The translations under genes and the position numbers were made by a program. Of a stretch of 41,046 bases of DNA, positions 1 to 8,894 are shown piece by piece. The stretch comes from Bacteroidota bacterium (GTDB lineage: Bacteria > Bacteroidota > Bacteroidia > Chitinophagales > Chitinophagaceae): assembly GCA_018971025.1 (NCBI GenBank), contig JAGWVE010000012.1, positions 1 to 41,046 on the forward strand, given 5' to 3'. The notes under the pieces were generated by a model, which was given only the letters and a program-made list of their open reading frames with translations, had not been told where the DNA came from and made no database searches. Positions within the stretch are counted from its first letter, which is position 1; each line of letters opens with the position of its first letter.

Positions 1-53
1 AGAGCAAAGGACTGAAAATCCTTGTGTCGCCGGTTCGATCCCGGCCCACACCA
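1..53 (+). tRNA. tRNA-Phe (GAA), 3' part only
   Basis: The left edge cuts this tRNA; about the first 20 bases are missing. The end of the D stem is at 2-5. The anticodon stem is 7-11 paired with 19-23, around a 7-base loop with anticodon GAA at 14-16. The T arm is 29-33 paired with 41-45 around TTCGATC. The 3' acceptor strand is 46-52, with discriminator A at 53. CCA is not encoded, since the next bases are CGA. Confidence 0.93.
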
Positions 54-56
54 CGA

Positions 57-85
57 AGCCTCAGTTATAACAACTGGGGCTTTTT
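57..85 (+). terminator. Rho-independent terminator after tRNA-Phe
   Basis: A 10-bp stem (57-66 with 72-81, one G-T pair) closes a 5-base loop, and a run of T follows at 81-85. It starts four bases after the tRNA. In the other direction there is no T-run, so it should not serve the minus-strand photolyase gene that ends at 93. Confidence 0.85.
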
Positions 86-92
86 AATGCGC

Positions 93-1559
93 TTACTGTA
101 AGGAGCTCGTATGTTTTTTTAAGATTCTTTTTCCTTCTGATTTAACGCGGTCCGTTTTTTTAAAAGCCCAAACAATATCACTCGCTTTTTTTCTGGATCG
201 TTCAATGTCAACAATGGGCGAAGGATAATCTTTATCAATGATACAACCATACATTTCCTGTTCAATGGCACTCATTTTCCAAGGTTCATGAATCAGTGAT
301 GCCGGTACGTTTTTGAGTTCTTTGACCCACTGTTTTATAAAAAGCCCTTCACTATCATGTTCTTGCGAGTTTTTAATAGGGTTATAAATCCGAATCGTAT
401 TAATGCCCGTAACGCCTGATTGCATTTGTAACTGTGGGTAATGAATACCGGGCTCATAGTCTAAAAATTGGCGTGCTAAAAAATGAAGTTCCCTCCAATC
501 CTGCCAAAGATTGTACACAAAAAAAGAAACAACCATAGCCCGCATTCTAAAATTAATATAACCCGTTTCTTGTAAACAGCGCATGCATGCATCTACAATA
601 GGAACGCCCGTTTTTCCTTCCTGCCATGCAGTAATATAAGCTTCGTTTTTAGGTTTTATGATGGCATCATAGGCTTTATTGACGTGCTCAAATTCCATTC
701 GACATTCGTCTTCAAATTTTTGAATGAAATGACAATGCCAGTGTAAGCGTGAAATGAAATTAGAAAGTGCCCGCTTATTTTTAGCATTAACGTAAGCTGC
801 AATTGTATATTGATATACCGAGCGCATACTTATATTACCATAGGCTAGATAAGGAGAGATTCTACTACATCCTTTTCTACTCAACAGCGGTTTAGAAATA
901 TGATAACTATAATTTTTATGACGGTCCAGAATAAAGCTTTCTAAATAGCGCCAAGCAGTTGTAGCACCGCCTTTTTGAAAATTTGGATGCGGTGTTGTAA
1001 TGCGTTTTGACAAGTCCGGTCCTTTCAGTGATTCGTATAGTGAAGGATTTAGTGTTACAGTATTCCAGTCATTTTCTGGTGTAACAGCAACGGGCGATGT
1101 CATGGTTTGTTCCCAGCGCTGTTTCCAATTTTTTCTTGACTTTAGTTTTCGAATAACACCATGTATTTGAAATTCTTTCCAAATAATATTTTGTTCAATG
1201 CAAAAAGATTGGATGTCTAGATCGCGGTCGTAAGTTTTTTTATTACCTACTTCTATATGCGAAAACATGTTTTGAATGTTGTAGACTTCAAGTAGACCGC
1301 GTAATACAGGTTTTACTTCATTATAAAAATAATAAAGTCTTGCATTTTTTTTATTGAGTGCTGTTTGTAAGTCTTGGATGGATTCATAAATAAATCGCCA
1401 ATGCCTTTCGTCACTATCTTCCCCAGCCATTATGGAAGGCTCAAAACAATATAGCAAAAGCGTGGGTATATCCGCCTGAATAGCGGCTACAAGTGGCTCA
1501 TGATCCGTTAATCGAAGGTCTCTTTTAAACCAGACAATATTAATTTTTTGCTTTTCCAA
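93..1559 (-). CDS. Photolyase/cryptochrome family protein, divergent FAD pocket
   Basis: 488 aa in the canonical order: an N-terminal alpha/beta photolyase domain (opening [16 protein letters not shown], residues 8-23) followed by a helical FAD domain from about residue 200. The FAD phosphate-binding segment [13 protein letters not shown] (232-244) is clear. The rest of the pocket is unusual. The usual WRE(F/Y) motif reads [13 protein letters not shown], the usual HNRxRM reads INFRMRAM, and residues 373-379 (HYPQLQM) stand where canonical enzymes have N-N-G-G-W-Q-W. The FAD-facing Asn and the FAD-proximal Trp of the electron-transfer chain (E. coli N378, W382) therefore appear replaced. The family uses blue light and reduced FAD to repair pyrimidine dimers or to signal; which applies here cannot be told. 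The gene starts 26 bp after the DUF4249 gene on the same strand, so the two are probably co-transcribed. Confidence 0.9.
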   Translation of the reverse strand: MEKQKINIVWFKRDLRLTDHEPLVAAIQADIPTLLLYCFEPSIMAGEDSDERHWRFIYESIQDLQTALNKKNARLYYFYNEVKPVLRGLLEVYNIQNMFSHIEVGNKKTYDRDLDIQSFCIEQNIIWKEFQIHGVIRKLKSRKNWKQRWEQTMTSPVAVTPENDWNTVTLNPSLYESLKGPDLSKRITTPHPNFQKGGATTAWRYLESFILDRHKNYSYHISKPLLSRKGCSRISPYLAYGNISMRSVYQYTIAAYVNAKNKRALSNFISRLHWHCHFIQKFEDECRMEFEHVNKAYDAIIKPKNEAYITAWQEGKTGVPIVDACMRCLQETGYINFRMRAMVVSFFVYNLWQDWRELHFLARQFLDYEPGIHYPQLQMQSGVTGINTIRIYNPIKNSQEHDSEGLFIKQWVKELKNVPASLIHEPWKMSAIEQEMYGCIIDKDYPSPIVDIERSRKKASDIVWAFKKTDRVKSEGKRILKKHTSSLQ

Positions 1560-1585
1560 AAGAGTTGGTTTGCGGATGAATCTAT

Positions 1586-2380
1586 TTACCGAATCGTAAT
1601 CGTTTTTCGTTGCACGGTATGTGCCGAAAAAATTCCGAGTGCACCCCCTTCTATATTAGATGGCGGATTAGATGGTGCAGTGCCGCCACCCGGTCCTGCG
1701 CCACTTTGTTGATTTAAACTATTGTAGTAGAGGTAACTAGCATTTGAAATACACTGCATTTCTACAAACACATTGTCTTTGAGTTTAACTTTTAAATTAT
1801 CGTCACCACCGCGTAAGGGTCGTTGATTTACTTTACCATTATTAAGGTTATCATCAAATACATGAAACGTTGGATCGAGGGTGTCATTTATTTTTTGAAT
1901 AAAGCGGTAGCTGTTGCCCAGTGTTACGGGATCTGTGTAGACAGGAATAACGCTGTATCTAATTTCTCCATTAAATGGAAAAGTATTGATGCGAAGGCTA
2001 TCTAAATTTACTTTTTTGGGCATGGTAGCCGACGCCGTATATTTTTTTTGATCTACTACTACTTCTAAGTTGTAGGTGCCGCCTTCTATTCCTTTTATTT
2101 TTTGTGTTTTATAAAGGCCATTGCTAACAAAAAGCAAACTGTCTTTAACGCCTGTTTGATCGGAAATGATTACGCGTGCATTGTTAACGCCCACAATTGT
2201 AGTAGGTGTGGTTATCGGGGTAGACAAAGAAAGTTGTACAAAATATGGACCCGCCTGATCTGTAATGCTACCATCAATAACCAGCGTAGGGTTATTATTA
2301 TCTAGTACCAAACTAATTTCTTTGTCACAACCCACTAGTATAGTGGCACAAAACGATATAAGAAATAATATTTTTTTCAT
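1586..2380 (-). CDS. DUF4249 family lipoprotein
   Basis: 264 aa. It opens with a lipoprotein signal, [21 protein letters not shown], with the lipobox Cys at residue 18. The next part (about 30-125) resembles the immunoglobulin-like N-terminal half of DUF4249 proteins: [19 protein letters not shown], then [11 protein letters not shown] and [10 protein letters not shown]. The ending [11 protein letters not shown] is typical of the family. It lies 2 bp after the TonB-dependent receptor gene, the usual partnership in Bacteroidota, which suggests an outer-membrane accessory of that receptor. It is at the short end for the family. The transported substrate is unknown. Confidence 0.82.
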   Translation of the reverse strand: MKKILFLISFCATILVGCDKEISLVLDNNNPTLVIDGSITDQAGPYFVQLSLSTPITTPTTIVGVNNARVIISDQTGVKDSLLFVSNGLYKTQKIKGIEGGTYNLEVVVDQKKYTASATMPKKVNLDSLRINTFPFNGEIRYSVIPVYTDPVTLGNSYRFIQKINDTLDPTFHVFDDNLNNGKVNQRPLRGGDDNLKVKLKDNVFVEMQCISNASYLYYNSLNQQSGAGPGGGTAPSNPPSNIEGGALGIFSAHTVQRKTITIR

Positions 2381-2382
2381 GC

Positions 2383-4695
2383 CTAAAATTTAAATTGATA
2401 CGTTACACTTGGAACCCATTTAAAAAGAGCGGTTCTAATAATTTGTGTTCTTGTAGGATTGTTAGGATCGTCTTTAAAACTAATGCGGTACGCATTTTCT
2501 CTACCATATACATTGTACAAACTAAAGTTCCAAGATCCGTGCATTCTTTTGGTTTTGTTTTTTTCGTAGGTAGCGCTAAAATCGAGTCGGTGATAGGCCG
2601 GCATACGATTGGCGTTTCTAGCAGCGTATTGATAAAGTGTTTGACCTTGAAGGGTGTATTTTCCAGTTGGATAGGTAACCGCGTCGCCGGTATTGTAAAC
2701 AAACACACCAGAAATGGACCAGCGCTGGTTTAGATCATAAATACCCACCACAGAAATATCATGGGTTCGATCCTGTCTTGCATTGTACCAATTGTTTCCA
2801 TTAATACCATCAATTTTTCTTTCTGTTTTAGAAAGGGTGTAACCAATCCAACCGGTAAAGCGCCCTTCTTTTTTCTTCAGTAACAACTCTACACCATAAG
2901 CTCTTCCTATGCCATATAATAATACACTTTCAACATCTGAAACCGTATTGATTTCGGCACCATCTTTATAGTCTATTTGATTTTGTAAGTATTTATAGTA
3001 AGCTTCGGCAGTAAATTCAAAATTACTTTTAAATACTTTTGTTACATATCCCACACTCCATTGATCGGCAACTTCTGGTTTAATATTATAGGAATTACCA
3101 ATCCACTGATCGGAAGGGCTAGACGCAACAGCGTTACTTAATAAATGTAAATGTTGAATGTTTCTTGCATAACCCGCTTTAATACTGGTTTCATCATTAA
3201 TGCGGAAGTTGGTGGTAATTCTGGGCTCAGGATTGACATATGTTTTTCCAAAACTTGATCTGCTAAGTTTTACAGACGAATTGACAATCCCATTTTGGTA
3301 GACATTATACACATCTCCACCCATTAAAGTGTACATTGATAGGCGAACACCGTAGTCGATGGTGAATTGACTATTGGCTCTATAATTGTTGGTGAGGTAA
3401 AGTGCGTTTTCGAACCCATTTCTACCCTCTTTAGACACACTATTAATAACGGTTCCGCTAAATGTACTTGGTTTAATCGTGTGTAAAATGGAATTAAAGC
3501 CAAAGCGCAAAGTGTTGGCACCATTAGCATAGAAGGTATAATCTTGTTTGAGGTTTAAATCTTTAATATTGGAATTGATATTAAAATTGGTTTCCCCATT
3601 TTTTAATTTGACGTTGTAATTGTAGTCGCTATAAATTAAAGAAGTATTTAAAAAGAGTTTGTTGCTAATAATTTTATTCCATCTGATTGTACCGGTTTTA
3701 TTACCCCAGTCGATACCAAAGTCTTGACCTAGCCCGAGCTCGTCTCTTCCAAAATATCCCGAAATGTAAATTTTATTTTTTGCGTTGATTTGATAATTGG
3801 CTTTTGCATTTAAATCATAGAAATACAAAATGTTGTCTTTAAATTTTTCGGTTGCTTTTAAAAACACATCGGCGTAGGTTCTTCTACCAGAAAGAATAAA
3901 CGATGATTTATTTTTTTGAAGCGGACCCTCAATACTTAGTTTACTACTAATAAGCCCAAGGCCTCCATTAACTGTATAATTTTGATTGTTGCCTTCTTTC
4001 ATTTTTACATCGAGTACAGATGAAAGCCTGCCACCGTATTGACTGGGGCTATTGCCTTTTATGATGGTCGCATCTTTAATGGCATCACTATTAAAAGTGC
4101 TAAAAAACCCAAGTAAATGCGTGGCATTGTATACGGGTGCTTCATCCAGTAAAATTAAATTTTGATCTGCACTACCGCCGCGCACAAAAAATCCGCTATT
4201 GCCCTCGCCCGCCGATTTTACGCCGGGTAACAATTGTATTGTTTTTAAAAGATCCTTTTCTCCAAAAATGACGGGCACTTTATTAATCGAAGACATATTA
4301 ATGGTTTCGGTTCCCATTTGTGCCTTTGTTAAATTGTCGTTTTTTCTAGACGACTCCACCACCACTTCTTTTAAAACATTTTTTGTTTGTAAATAAAAAT
4401 TAATGGATTGACTGCTGTCTAATTTTATTTTTTGAATCAGCGTTTCATAACCTACTTGAGTTACTACAACAGAGTAATTGCCTTTTGGAAGTGACAGGGA
4501 GTAAAAACCGTACTCATTGGAAATAATACCAGCACTCGGTAATTCCTGTATACGCACCACAGCCTTAATTAAGGATTCGCCGGTTTGTTTGTCGCGTACA
4601 CTACCGCTTAAGACAAGGGTTTGTTGGGCGGTAGCAGTTGCAAAATCTGCCCCAAGGAAAATAAGAAAACAAAAAACATATATTTTATAACGCAT
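2383..4695 (-). CDS. TonB-dependent receptor with carboxypeptidase-like N-terminal domain
   Basis: 770 aa. A signal peptide (to about residue 24) precedes a carboxypeptidase-regulatory-like beta-sandwich (about 27-110, GSVRDKQTGESLIKAVVRI). The plug domain follows (about 125-230, with FFVRGGSADQNLILLDEAP), then a beta-barrel ending in the aromatic residue of VTYQFKF. It imports a bound ligand through the outer membrane using TonB energy. It is first in a minus-strand unit with the DUF4249 lipoprotein. It is not a SusC protein: it is shorter than SusC and has no SusD next to it. Nothing in the sequence or neighbours identifies the ligand. Confidence 0.92.
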   Translation of the reverse strand: MRYKIYVFCFLIFLGADFATATAQQTLVLSGSVRDKQTGESLIKAVVRIQELPSAGIISNEYGFYSLSLPKGNYSVVVTQVGYETLIQKIKLDSSQSINFYLQTKNVLKEVVVESSRKNDNLTKAQMGTETINMSSINKVPVIFGEKDLLKTIQLLPGVKSAGEGNSGFFVRGGSADQNLILLDEAPVYNATHLLGFFSTFNSDAIKDATIIKGNSPSQYGGRLSSVLDVKMKEGNNQNYTVNGGLGLISSKLSIEGPLQKNKSSFILSGRRTYADVFLKATEKFKDNILYFYDLNAKANYQINAKNKIYISGYFGRDELGLGQDFGIDWGNKTGTIRWNKIISNKLFLNTSLIYSDYNYNVKLKNGETNFNINSNIKDLNLKQDYTFYANGANTLRFGFNSILHTIKPSTFSGTVINSVSKEGRNGFENALYLTNNYRANSQFTIDYGVRLSMYTLMGGDVYNVYQNGIVNSSVKLSRSSFGKTYVNPEPRITTNFRINDETSIKAGYARNIQHLHLLSNAVASSPSDQWIGNSYNIKPEVADQWSVGYVTKVFKSNFEFTAEAYYKYLQNQIDYKDGAEINTVSDVESVLLYGIGRAYGVELLLKKKEGRFTGWIGYTLSKTERKIDGINGNNWYNARQDRTHDISVVGIYDLNQRWSISGVFVYNTGDAVTYPTGKYTLQGQTLYQYAARNANRMPAYHRLDFSATYEKNKTKRMHGSWNFSLYNVYGRENAYRISFKDDPNNPTRTQIIRTALFKWVPSVTYQFKF

Positions 4696-4745
4696 AGATA
4701 ATTGTTAAACAATAGAATCTTCAATTGGTTGAATACTATAACGTT

Positions 4746-4760
4746 TAGACCGTTCGTCTA
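4746..4760. promoter_or_regulatory. TetR-type palindrome, candidate operator
   Basis: TAGAC-CGTTC-GTCTA is a perfect 5-bp inverted repeat around 5 bases. Its half-site resembles TAGACCG-like sites bound by many TetR-family repressors. It lies about 50 bp upstream of the TonB-dependent receptor start. Its last three bases double as the stop codon of the SOUL remnant. No TetR gene is in the window, so the regulator is unknown. Confidence 0.35.
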
Positions 4761-4850
4761 TTGTTCGGTCCATTCAATGGGAATAGCAATTTCATTGGTC
4801 CTTGCAATCATTTGATAAGGTGCATTGTAGCCTAGAAATGTATAAAGCTT
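4758..4850 (-). pseudogene. C-terminal remnant of a SOUL heme-binding protein gene
   Basis: On the minus strand, 30 codons run from 4850 to a TAG stop at 4758-4760. They read KLYTFLGYNAPYQ followed by MIARTNEIAIPIEWTEQ. This matches the end of SOUL/heme-binding proteins, where a GY(D/N)xP segment precedes (R)RNE and a short hydrophobic strand. An in-frame TGA sits at 4851-4853, no start codon exists, and the DNA beyond shows no similarity in any frame. The rest of the gene (normally about 180-200 codons) is missing, so this is a deletion remnant. The family assignment rests on the motif only. Confidence 0.6.
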
Positions 4851-4988
4851 TCATGTTGTTGTTTAATAAAATAACAACATATACTTAAATAGGTTCAAAA
4901 TGGGCTAAAGCCCAATATCTTATAGGTTAATAACCCATTTAATTTAATGGTATATTTAAGTCCTATTTTGTGTAAGAACAGCGTGAAC

Positions 4989-6209
4989 ATGGTAAAAAAA
5001 ATTGCAACCAATTTAACTTTTTGGGTATTATTTGCGATCACATCAGGAATACTTGTAGGACATTTTTTTCCTGCTACAGGCGTAGCTATGCAACCACTTG
5101 GAAAATATTTTATTGACGTTATTAAATTATTTATCTATCCCATTATACTACTAACCATCGTAACAGGTATTTGTGGAATGGGTGATTTAAAAAAAGTGGG
5201 AAAAGTTGGTGGTAAAGCACTTATTTATTTTGAAATTATAACAACCCTTGCTTTATTCATTGGTATCTGCGTTGGTTACTTGTTAGAGCCAGGCTCTTCT
5301 GTAAATACTAGTATTGTAGCGAAAGGAGATATTTCAAAATATAGTAGTGGTAATGTTTCTATTTCATGGATTCAATTTTTCCAAGACAATTTGACCATTC
5401 AGGTTTTACTTTTTGCAATCATAGCTGGCATTGTTGTTAGTAAACTAAAAAACAAAGAAACTATTTTACCTAAAGTGTACTTGCTTTCAAAATATGTATT
5501 TAGGGGGCTACATATTGTTATGAAACTCGCGCCCATTGGTGCTTTTGGTGGCATGGCCTTCACCATTGGAAAATATGGTGTTGCTACTTTATTACCACTC
5601 GGAAAATTAATGGCATCTGTATACATTACAATGACATTGTTTGTATTCATTGTTTTAGGTCTTGTATTGCGTTATTATAAAATCAGTATTTGGAAATATT
5701 TGGGATACATCAAAAATGAATTACTCATTGTTTTAGGTACTTCTTCTTCAGAAGCTGCATTACCATCGCTGATGGAAAAGTTAGAACATATGGGATGCCA
5801 CAAATCTGTGGTAGGCTTAGTGGTTCCTGCTGGCTATTCATTTAATTTAGATGGGACTTCTATTTATTTATCCATGGCCATTATATTTTTGGCCCAGGTT
5901 TTTCATATTCAACTTAGTTTGGAGCAAATCATTACCATCATTGGTATTTTAATGGTAACCTCTAAAGGCGCCGCTGGTGTAACAGGCAGCGGTTTTATTA
6001 TTTTGGCTTCTACCCTAACTGCCACCAAGGTAATTCCAATAGAAGGACTTGCATTATTACTAGGAGTAGACCGCTTTATGTCTGAAGCTAGGGCTATAAC
6101 TAATTTTATAGGTAATGGCGTTGCCACTATTTTCATCTCCAACAACGAAAAAATGTTTGACAGGTCTAGGATGTATAAAGCTTTTGGTATGCACAAAAAC
6201 GAACTTTAG
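4989..6209 (+). CDS. dctA: Dicarboxylate:cation symporter, DctA-like (DAACS family)
   Basis: 406 aa from the ATG at 4989; a start at 4947 would add 14 residues that look unlike the family's N-terminus. It has about eight hydrophobic segments plus the re-entrant loops of the glutamate/C4-dicarboxylate symporters. Signatures are GTSSSEAALPSLMEKLE (serine-rich loop), YSFNLDGTSIY (normally NMDGT), TSKGAAGVTGSGF and the closing GVDRFMSEARAITNFIGNGVATI. The last is characteristic of DctA-like members, so C4-dicarboxylates such as succinate, fumarate or malate are the most likely substrates. Amino acids cannot be excluded. It sits in the inner membrane. The next gene starts 28 bp downstream, so read-through into the vWA/MoxR genes is possible. 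Confidence 0.88.
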   Translation: MVKKIATNLTFWVLFAITSGILVGHFFPATGVAMQPLGKYFIDVIKLFIYPIILLTIVTGICGMGDLKKVGKVGGKALIYFEIITTLALFIGICVGYLLEPGSSVNTSIVAKGDISKYSSGNVSISWIQFFQDNLTIQVLLFAIIAGIVVSKLKNKETILPKVYLLSKYVFRGLHIVMKLAPIGAFGGMAFTIGKYGVATLLPLGKLMASVYITMTLFVFIVLGLVLRYYKISIWKYLGYIKNELLIVLGTSSSEAALPSLMEKLEHMGCHKSVVGLVVPAGYSFNLDGTSIYLSMAIIFLAQVFHIQLSLEQIITIIGILMVTSKGAAGVTGSGFIILASTLTATKVIPIEGLALLLGVDRFMSEARAITNFIGNGVATIFISNNEKMFDRSRMYKAFGMHKNEL

Positions 6210-6237
6210 TGCTTACTATTTGTTACTTTAGTTACCT

Positions 6238-7335
6238 ATGATTGGACACCGATTTATCAATTTTGTACCTGGGGAAAACTCAAAATCCAAATTTGAGCAG
6301 ATGCTAGACATCTTTACCCAGCTATTAAACTATACAAGTGGAGACGCTACGGAGGCCTTAGATTGGCTTAACCAACTAGACCGTACCCACAAATTTACCG
6401 ACGATGAGTACGGGGTGGGTGATTTTATAGAAGACCTAAAGCAAAATGGTTACTTAAAAGAAAATCCTCAAGACGGAAGGTTTGCCATTACCGCAAAAAC
6501 CGAACAAACCATTCGTCAAAAAAGCCTCGAAGAGATTTTTGGAAAACTTAAAAAAGGAAAACAAGGAAACCATAGCACCACCAAAGCGGGTCCCACCGGT
6601 GATATCAATTCAGACACCCGCTCGTTTCAGTTTGGTGATTTGATGGAACAAATAGATTTCACAGAGAGCATTAAAAATGCTCAAATTAATAGAGGTGTCG
6701 ATTCTTTTTCGATGCACGAAGATGATTTGGTGATCAGAGAAGCGGATTTTAAAACGCAAACATCTACGGTGCTCATGATTGATATTTCACACTCTATGAT
6801 TTTATATGGAGAAGATAGAATCACGCCTGCAAAAAAAGTGGCGATGGCACTTTGTGAACTGATCACAAAAAAATATCCAAAAGACACCATCGATATTGTG
6901 GTGTTTGGAAACGATGCATGGCAGGTAGAAATTAAAGACCTTCCTTATTTACAAGTAGGACCCTACCATACCAATACCGTTGCTGGGCTTGAGTTAGCGA
7001 TGGATATACTCCGCAAACGTAAAACATCTAACAAGCAAATTTTTATGATTACGGATGGCAAGCCTACTTGTTTAAAAATAGGTGGACGTTATTATAAAAA
7101 CAGTTTTGGATTAGATCGTAAAGTGGTGAACCGTTGTATTAACCTTGCAGCACAATGCAAAAAATTAAAAATTCCGATCACTACTTTTATGATTGCTTCG
7201 GATCCCTATTTGCAAAAGTTTGTAGAAGAGTTTACGGAAATGAATAATGGTAAAGCCTATTTTGCGTCGCTAGACAATTTAGGCAGTTTTATATTTAATG
7301 ATTTTGAAAGCGGTAAAAGAAAAACATTGTATTAA
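6238..7335 (+). CDS. von Willebrand factor type A domain protein (MoxR partner)
   Basis: 365 aa with no signal peptide or membrane segment, so probably cytoplasmic. Residues 1-170 are a mostly helical, charged region with a flexible Gly/Lys/Thr-rich stretch (about 104-122). From about 176 a vWA domain follows with an intact metal-ion-dependent adhesion site: DISHS (182-186), the Thr in HTNT (244-247) and ITDG (271-274). Such proteins pair with MoxR AAA+ ATPases in chaperone-like or metal-inserting machines, in the manner of magnesium chelatase D with I subunits. The AAA+ gene begins 2 bp after its stop. The target of this pair is unknown; the downstream genes raise the possibility of flavoproteins. 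Confidence 0.85.
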   Translation: MIGHRFINFVPGENSKSKFEQMLDIFTQLLNYTSGDATEALDWLNQLDRTHKFTDDEYGVGDFIEDLKQNGYLKENPQDGRFAITAKTEQTIRQKSLEEIFGKLKKGKQGNHSTTKAGPTGDINSDTRSFQFGDLMEQIDFTESIKNAQINRGVDSFSMHEDDLVIREADFKTQTSTVLMIDISHSMILYGEDRITPAKKVAMALCELITKKYPKDTIDIVVFGNDAWQVEIKDLPYLQVGPYHTNTVAGLELAMDILRKRKTSNKQIFMITDGKPTCLKIGGRYYKNSFGLDRKVVNRCINLAAQCKKLKIPITTFMIASDPYLQKFVEEFTEMNNGKAYFASLDNLGSFIFNDFESGKRKTLY

Positions 7336-7337
7336 TT

Positions 7338-8894
7338 ATGAGCAAGCAAATCGATATAACAAAAATTGTAACATTAGGTGATTTAAAAAAATCGGGGTAT
7401 CAGCCAAAATCTATAAAAGATGAAGTGCGTGATAATTTAATTGCCAGCATTCAAAATAAAGAAAACGCTTTTGAAGGAATATTGGGTTATGAAGACACAG
7501 TAATACCAGATGTGGAGCGCGCACTACTAAGTAGGCATAATATCTTGTTTTTAGGGCTTCGCGGCCAGGCTAAAACCAGGATGGCACGCCAAATGGTAGA
7601 CCTACTAGACGAATACATTCCTACCATTGCTGGAAGCGAAGTAAACGATGATCCCCTGCAACCGCTAAGTGGCTTTGCTGTAGACTTAATAGCTGAGCAT
7701 GGTGATGAAACCCCTATTCATTGGGTGCATAGAAGTGCTCGTTATGGTGAAAAACTAGCCACCCCGGACGTAAGTGTGTCTGATTTAATTGGTGATATTG
7801 ACCCTATTAAAGCGGCCAACTTAAAACTGAGTTTTGCCGATGAAAAAGTAATTCACTATGGTATTATTCCAAGAAGCAATAGAGGCATTTTTGTGATTAA
7901 TGAATTACCCGATTTGCAAGCTAGAATTCAGGTTTCCTTATTTAATATTTTACAAGAAGGTGATATCCAAATTAGAGGTTTTAAACTTCGTATGCCACTT
8001 GATATTTTGTTTGTGTTTACTGCTAACCCCGAAGACTATACCAATAGAGGAAGTATTGTAACACCGTTAAAAGATAGAATCGAAAGTCAGATATTAACGC
8101 ACTATCCAAAAACAATTGAAACATCACTTGCCATTACAGAGCAAGAAGCTAATATAAGCGCTGCGCAAAAAGAAAAAGTGGAAGTGAGTGATTTAGTAAA
8201 AAGACTTATTGAGCAGGTTTCTTTTGAAGCAAGAACCAACGAGTTTGTAGATAAAAAAAGTGGCGTGAGTGCGCGTTTAACCATTGCTGCATATGAAGCA
8301 GCAGTGAGCAGTGCAGAAAGACGTGCAATTATTCATGGTCAAAAACAAACACAGGTTTGGATAAGTGATTTATCGGGTATTATACCTGCTATCACCGGAA
8401 AAATAGAACTGGTATATGAAGGAGAACAAGAGGGTCCTTACGAAGTAGCACTTAACTTATTAAACAAATCAATTCGTACTTTATTTGTTACCTATTTTCC
8501 CAATCCGGATGATGTAAAAAAACGAAAGGCGCCTAAAAAATCAGCTGCCAATACACCTGAGCAAAAGCAACCTGAAAACCCGTATAATGCTATCACCAAA
8601 TGGTTTGACGCAGGCAACCACCTCGATTTGTTTTTGGATATGAAAGACGAAGACAAAATAATTGAACTCTATAAAGTGGACGGTTTATTTGGGATTGTTA
8701 AAAAACATTTTCCGCAAGCTGGCGAAAAACAATCGGCATTGCTCATGGAGTTTGTACTTCACGGACTTTCTTCTTATTCTATGATCAGTAAAAAAATGAT
8801 TGACGGAAAAATTGAGTTTAATGATATGATGGGAAGCATGATTAACCTAGGAGCAATGGGTATGGACGACGATACTTATAACGATTATGCGTAA
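7338..8894 (+). CDS. MoxR/ChlI-type AAA+ ATPase with Asn in Walker B
   Basis: 518 aa. Walker A is GLRGQAKT (73-80). The Walker B strand is GIFVINELPDLQ (183-194), with Asn188 where most AAA+ proteins have Asp before the catalytic Glu189. Sensor-1-like FVFTANPEDYTNRG (225-238) and an arginine-finger-type PLKDRIES (243-250) follow. The fold resembles magnesium chelatase I and MoxR proteins. The C-terminal 110 residues, after a Lys/Pro/Gln-rich linker (395-415), are a separate helical domain. It should act with the vWA protein 2 bp upstream as an ATP-driven remodeller. Its last 8 bases overlap the start of the photolyase gene, which implies translational coupling. Confidence 0.85.
   Translation: MSKQIDITKIVTLGDLKKSGYQPKSIKDEVRDNLIASIQNKENAFEGILGYEDTVIPDVERALLSRHNILFLGLRGQAKTRMARQMVDLLDEYIPTIAGSEVNDDPLQPLSGFAVDLIAEHGDETPIHWVHRSARYGEKLATPDVSVSDLIGDIDPIKAANLKLSFADEKVIHYGIIPRSNRGIFVINELPDLQARIQVSLFNILQEGDIQIRGFKLRMPLDILFVFTANPEDYTNRGSIVTPLKDRIESQILTHYPKTIETSLAITEQEANISAAQKEKVEVSDLVKRLIEQVSFEARTNEFVDKKSGVSARLTIAAYEAAVSSAERRAIIHGQKQTQVWISDLSGIIPAITGKIELVYEGEQEGPYEVALNLLNKSIRTLFVTYFPNPDDVKKRKAPKKSAANTPEQKQPENPYNAITKWFDAGNHLDLFLDMKDEDKIIELYKVDGLFGIVKKHFPQAGEKQSALLMEFVLHGLSSYSMISKKMIDGKIEFNDMMGSMINLGAMGMDDDTYNDYA

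Larger units (their letters stand above)
4696..4988. other. Divergent intergenic region with several inverted repeats
   Basis: This spacer separates the receptor unit (minus) from the symporter gene (plus). It holds a 13-bp palindrome ATTGTT-A-AACAAT at 4701-4713, a TetR-like palindrome at 4746-4760 and a SOUL gene remnant at 4758-4850. Arms ATGTTGTT/AACAACAT lie at 4853-4880. A perfect hairpin TGGGCT-AA-AGCCCA is at 4901-4914, and a small one, GGTT-AAT-AACC, follows just before 4937. AAATGGG (4898-4904) can instead pair with CCCATTT (4934-4940), so two folds of the symporter leader exclude each other. I found no convincing Bacteroidota promoter (TTG and TAnnTTTG at the right spacing). Confidence 0.6.

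Noticed and set aside
1-85. tRNA-Phe as the attachment site of an integrated element
   Set aside because: No integrase, no repeated tRNA end and no mobile genes are visible downstream.
2395-2733. Plus-strand open frames over the receptor gene, and many similar frames elsewhere
   Set aside because: They lie opposite well-supported genes, have no recognisable domains, and follow from the base composition of the real gene.
2383-4695. SusC of a polysaccharide utilisation locus
   Set aside because: The protein is too short for SusC, no SusD is adjacent, and its partner is DUF4249.
4701-4713. Same operator as the 15990-16013 palindrome, because both contain AACAAT/ATTGTT
   Set aside because: The half-sites share only six AT-rich bases and the spacing differs (1 versus 6), so chance is enough.
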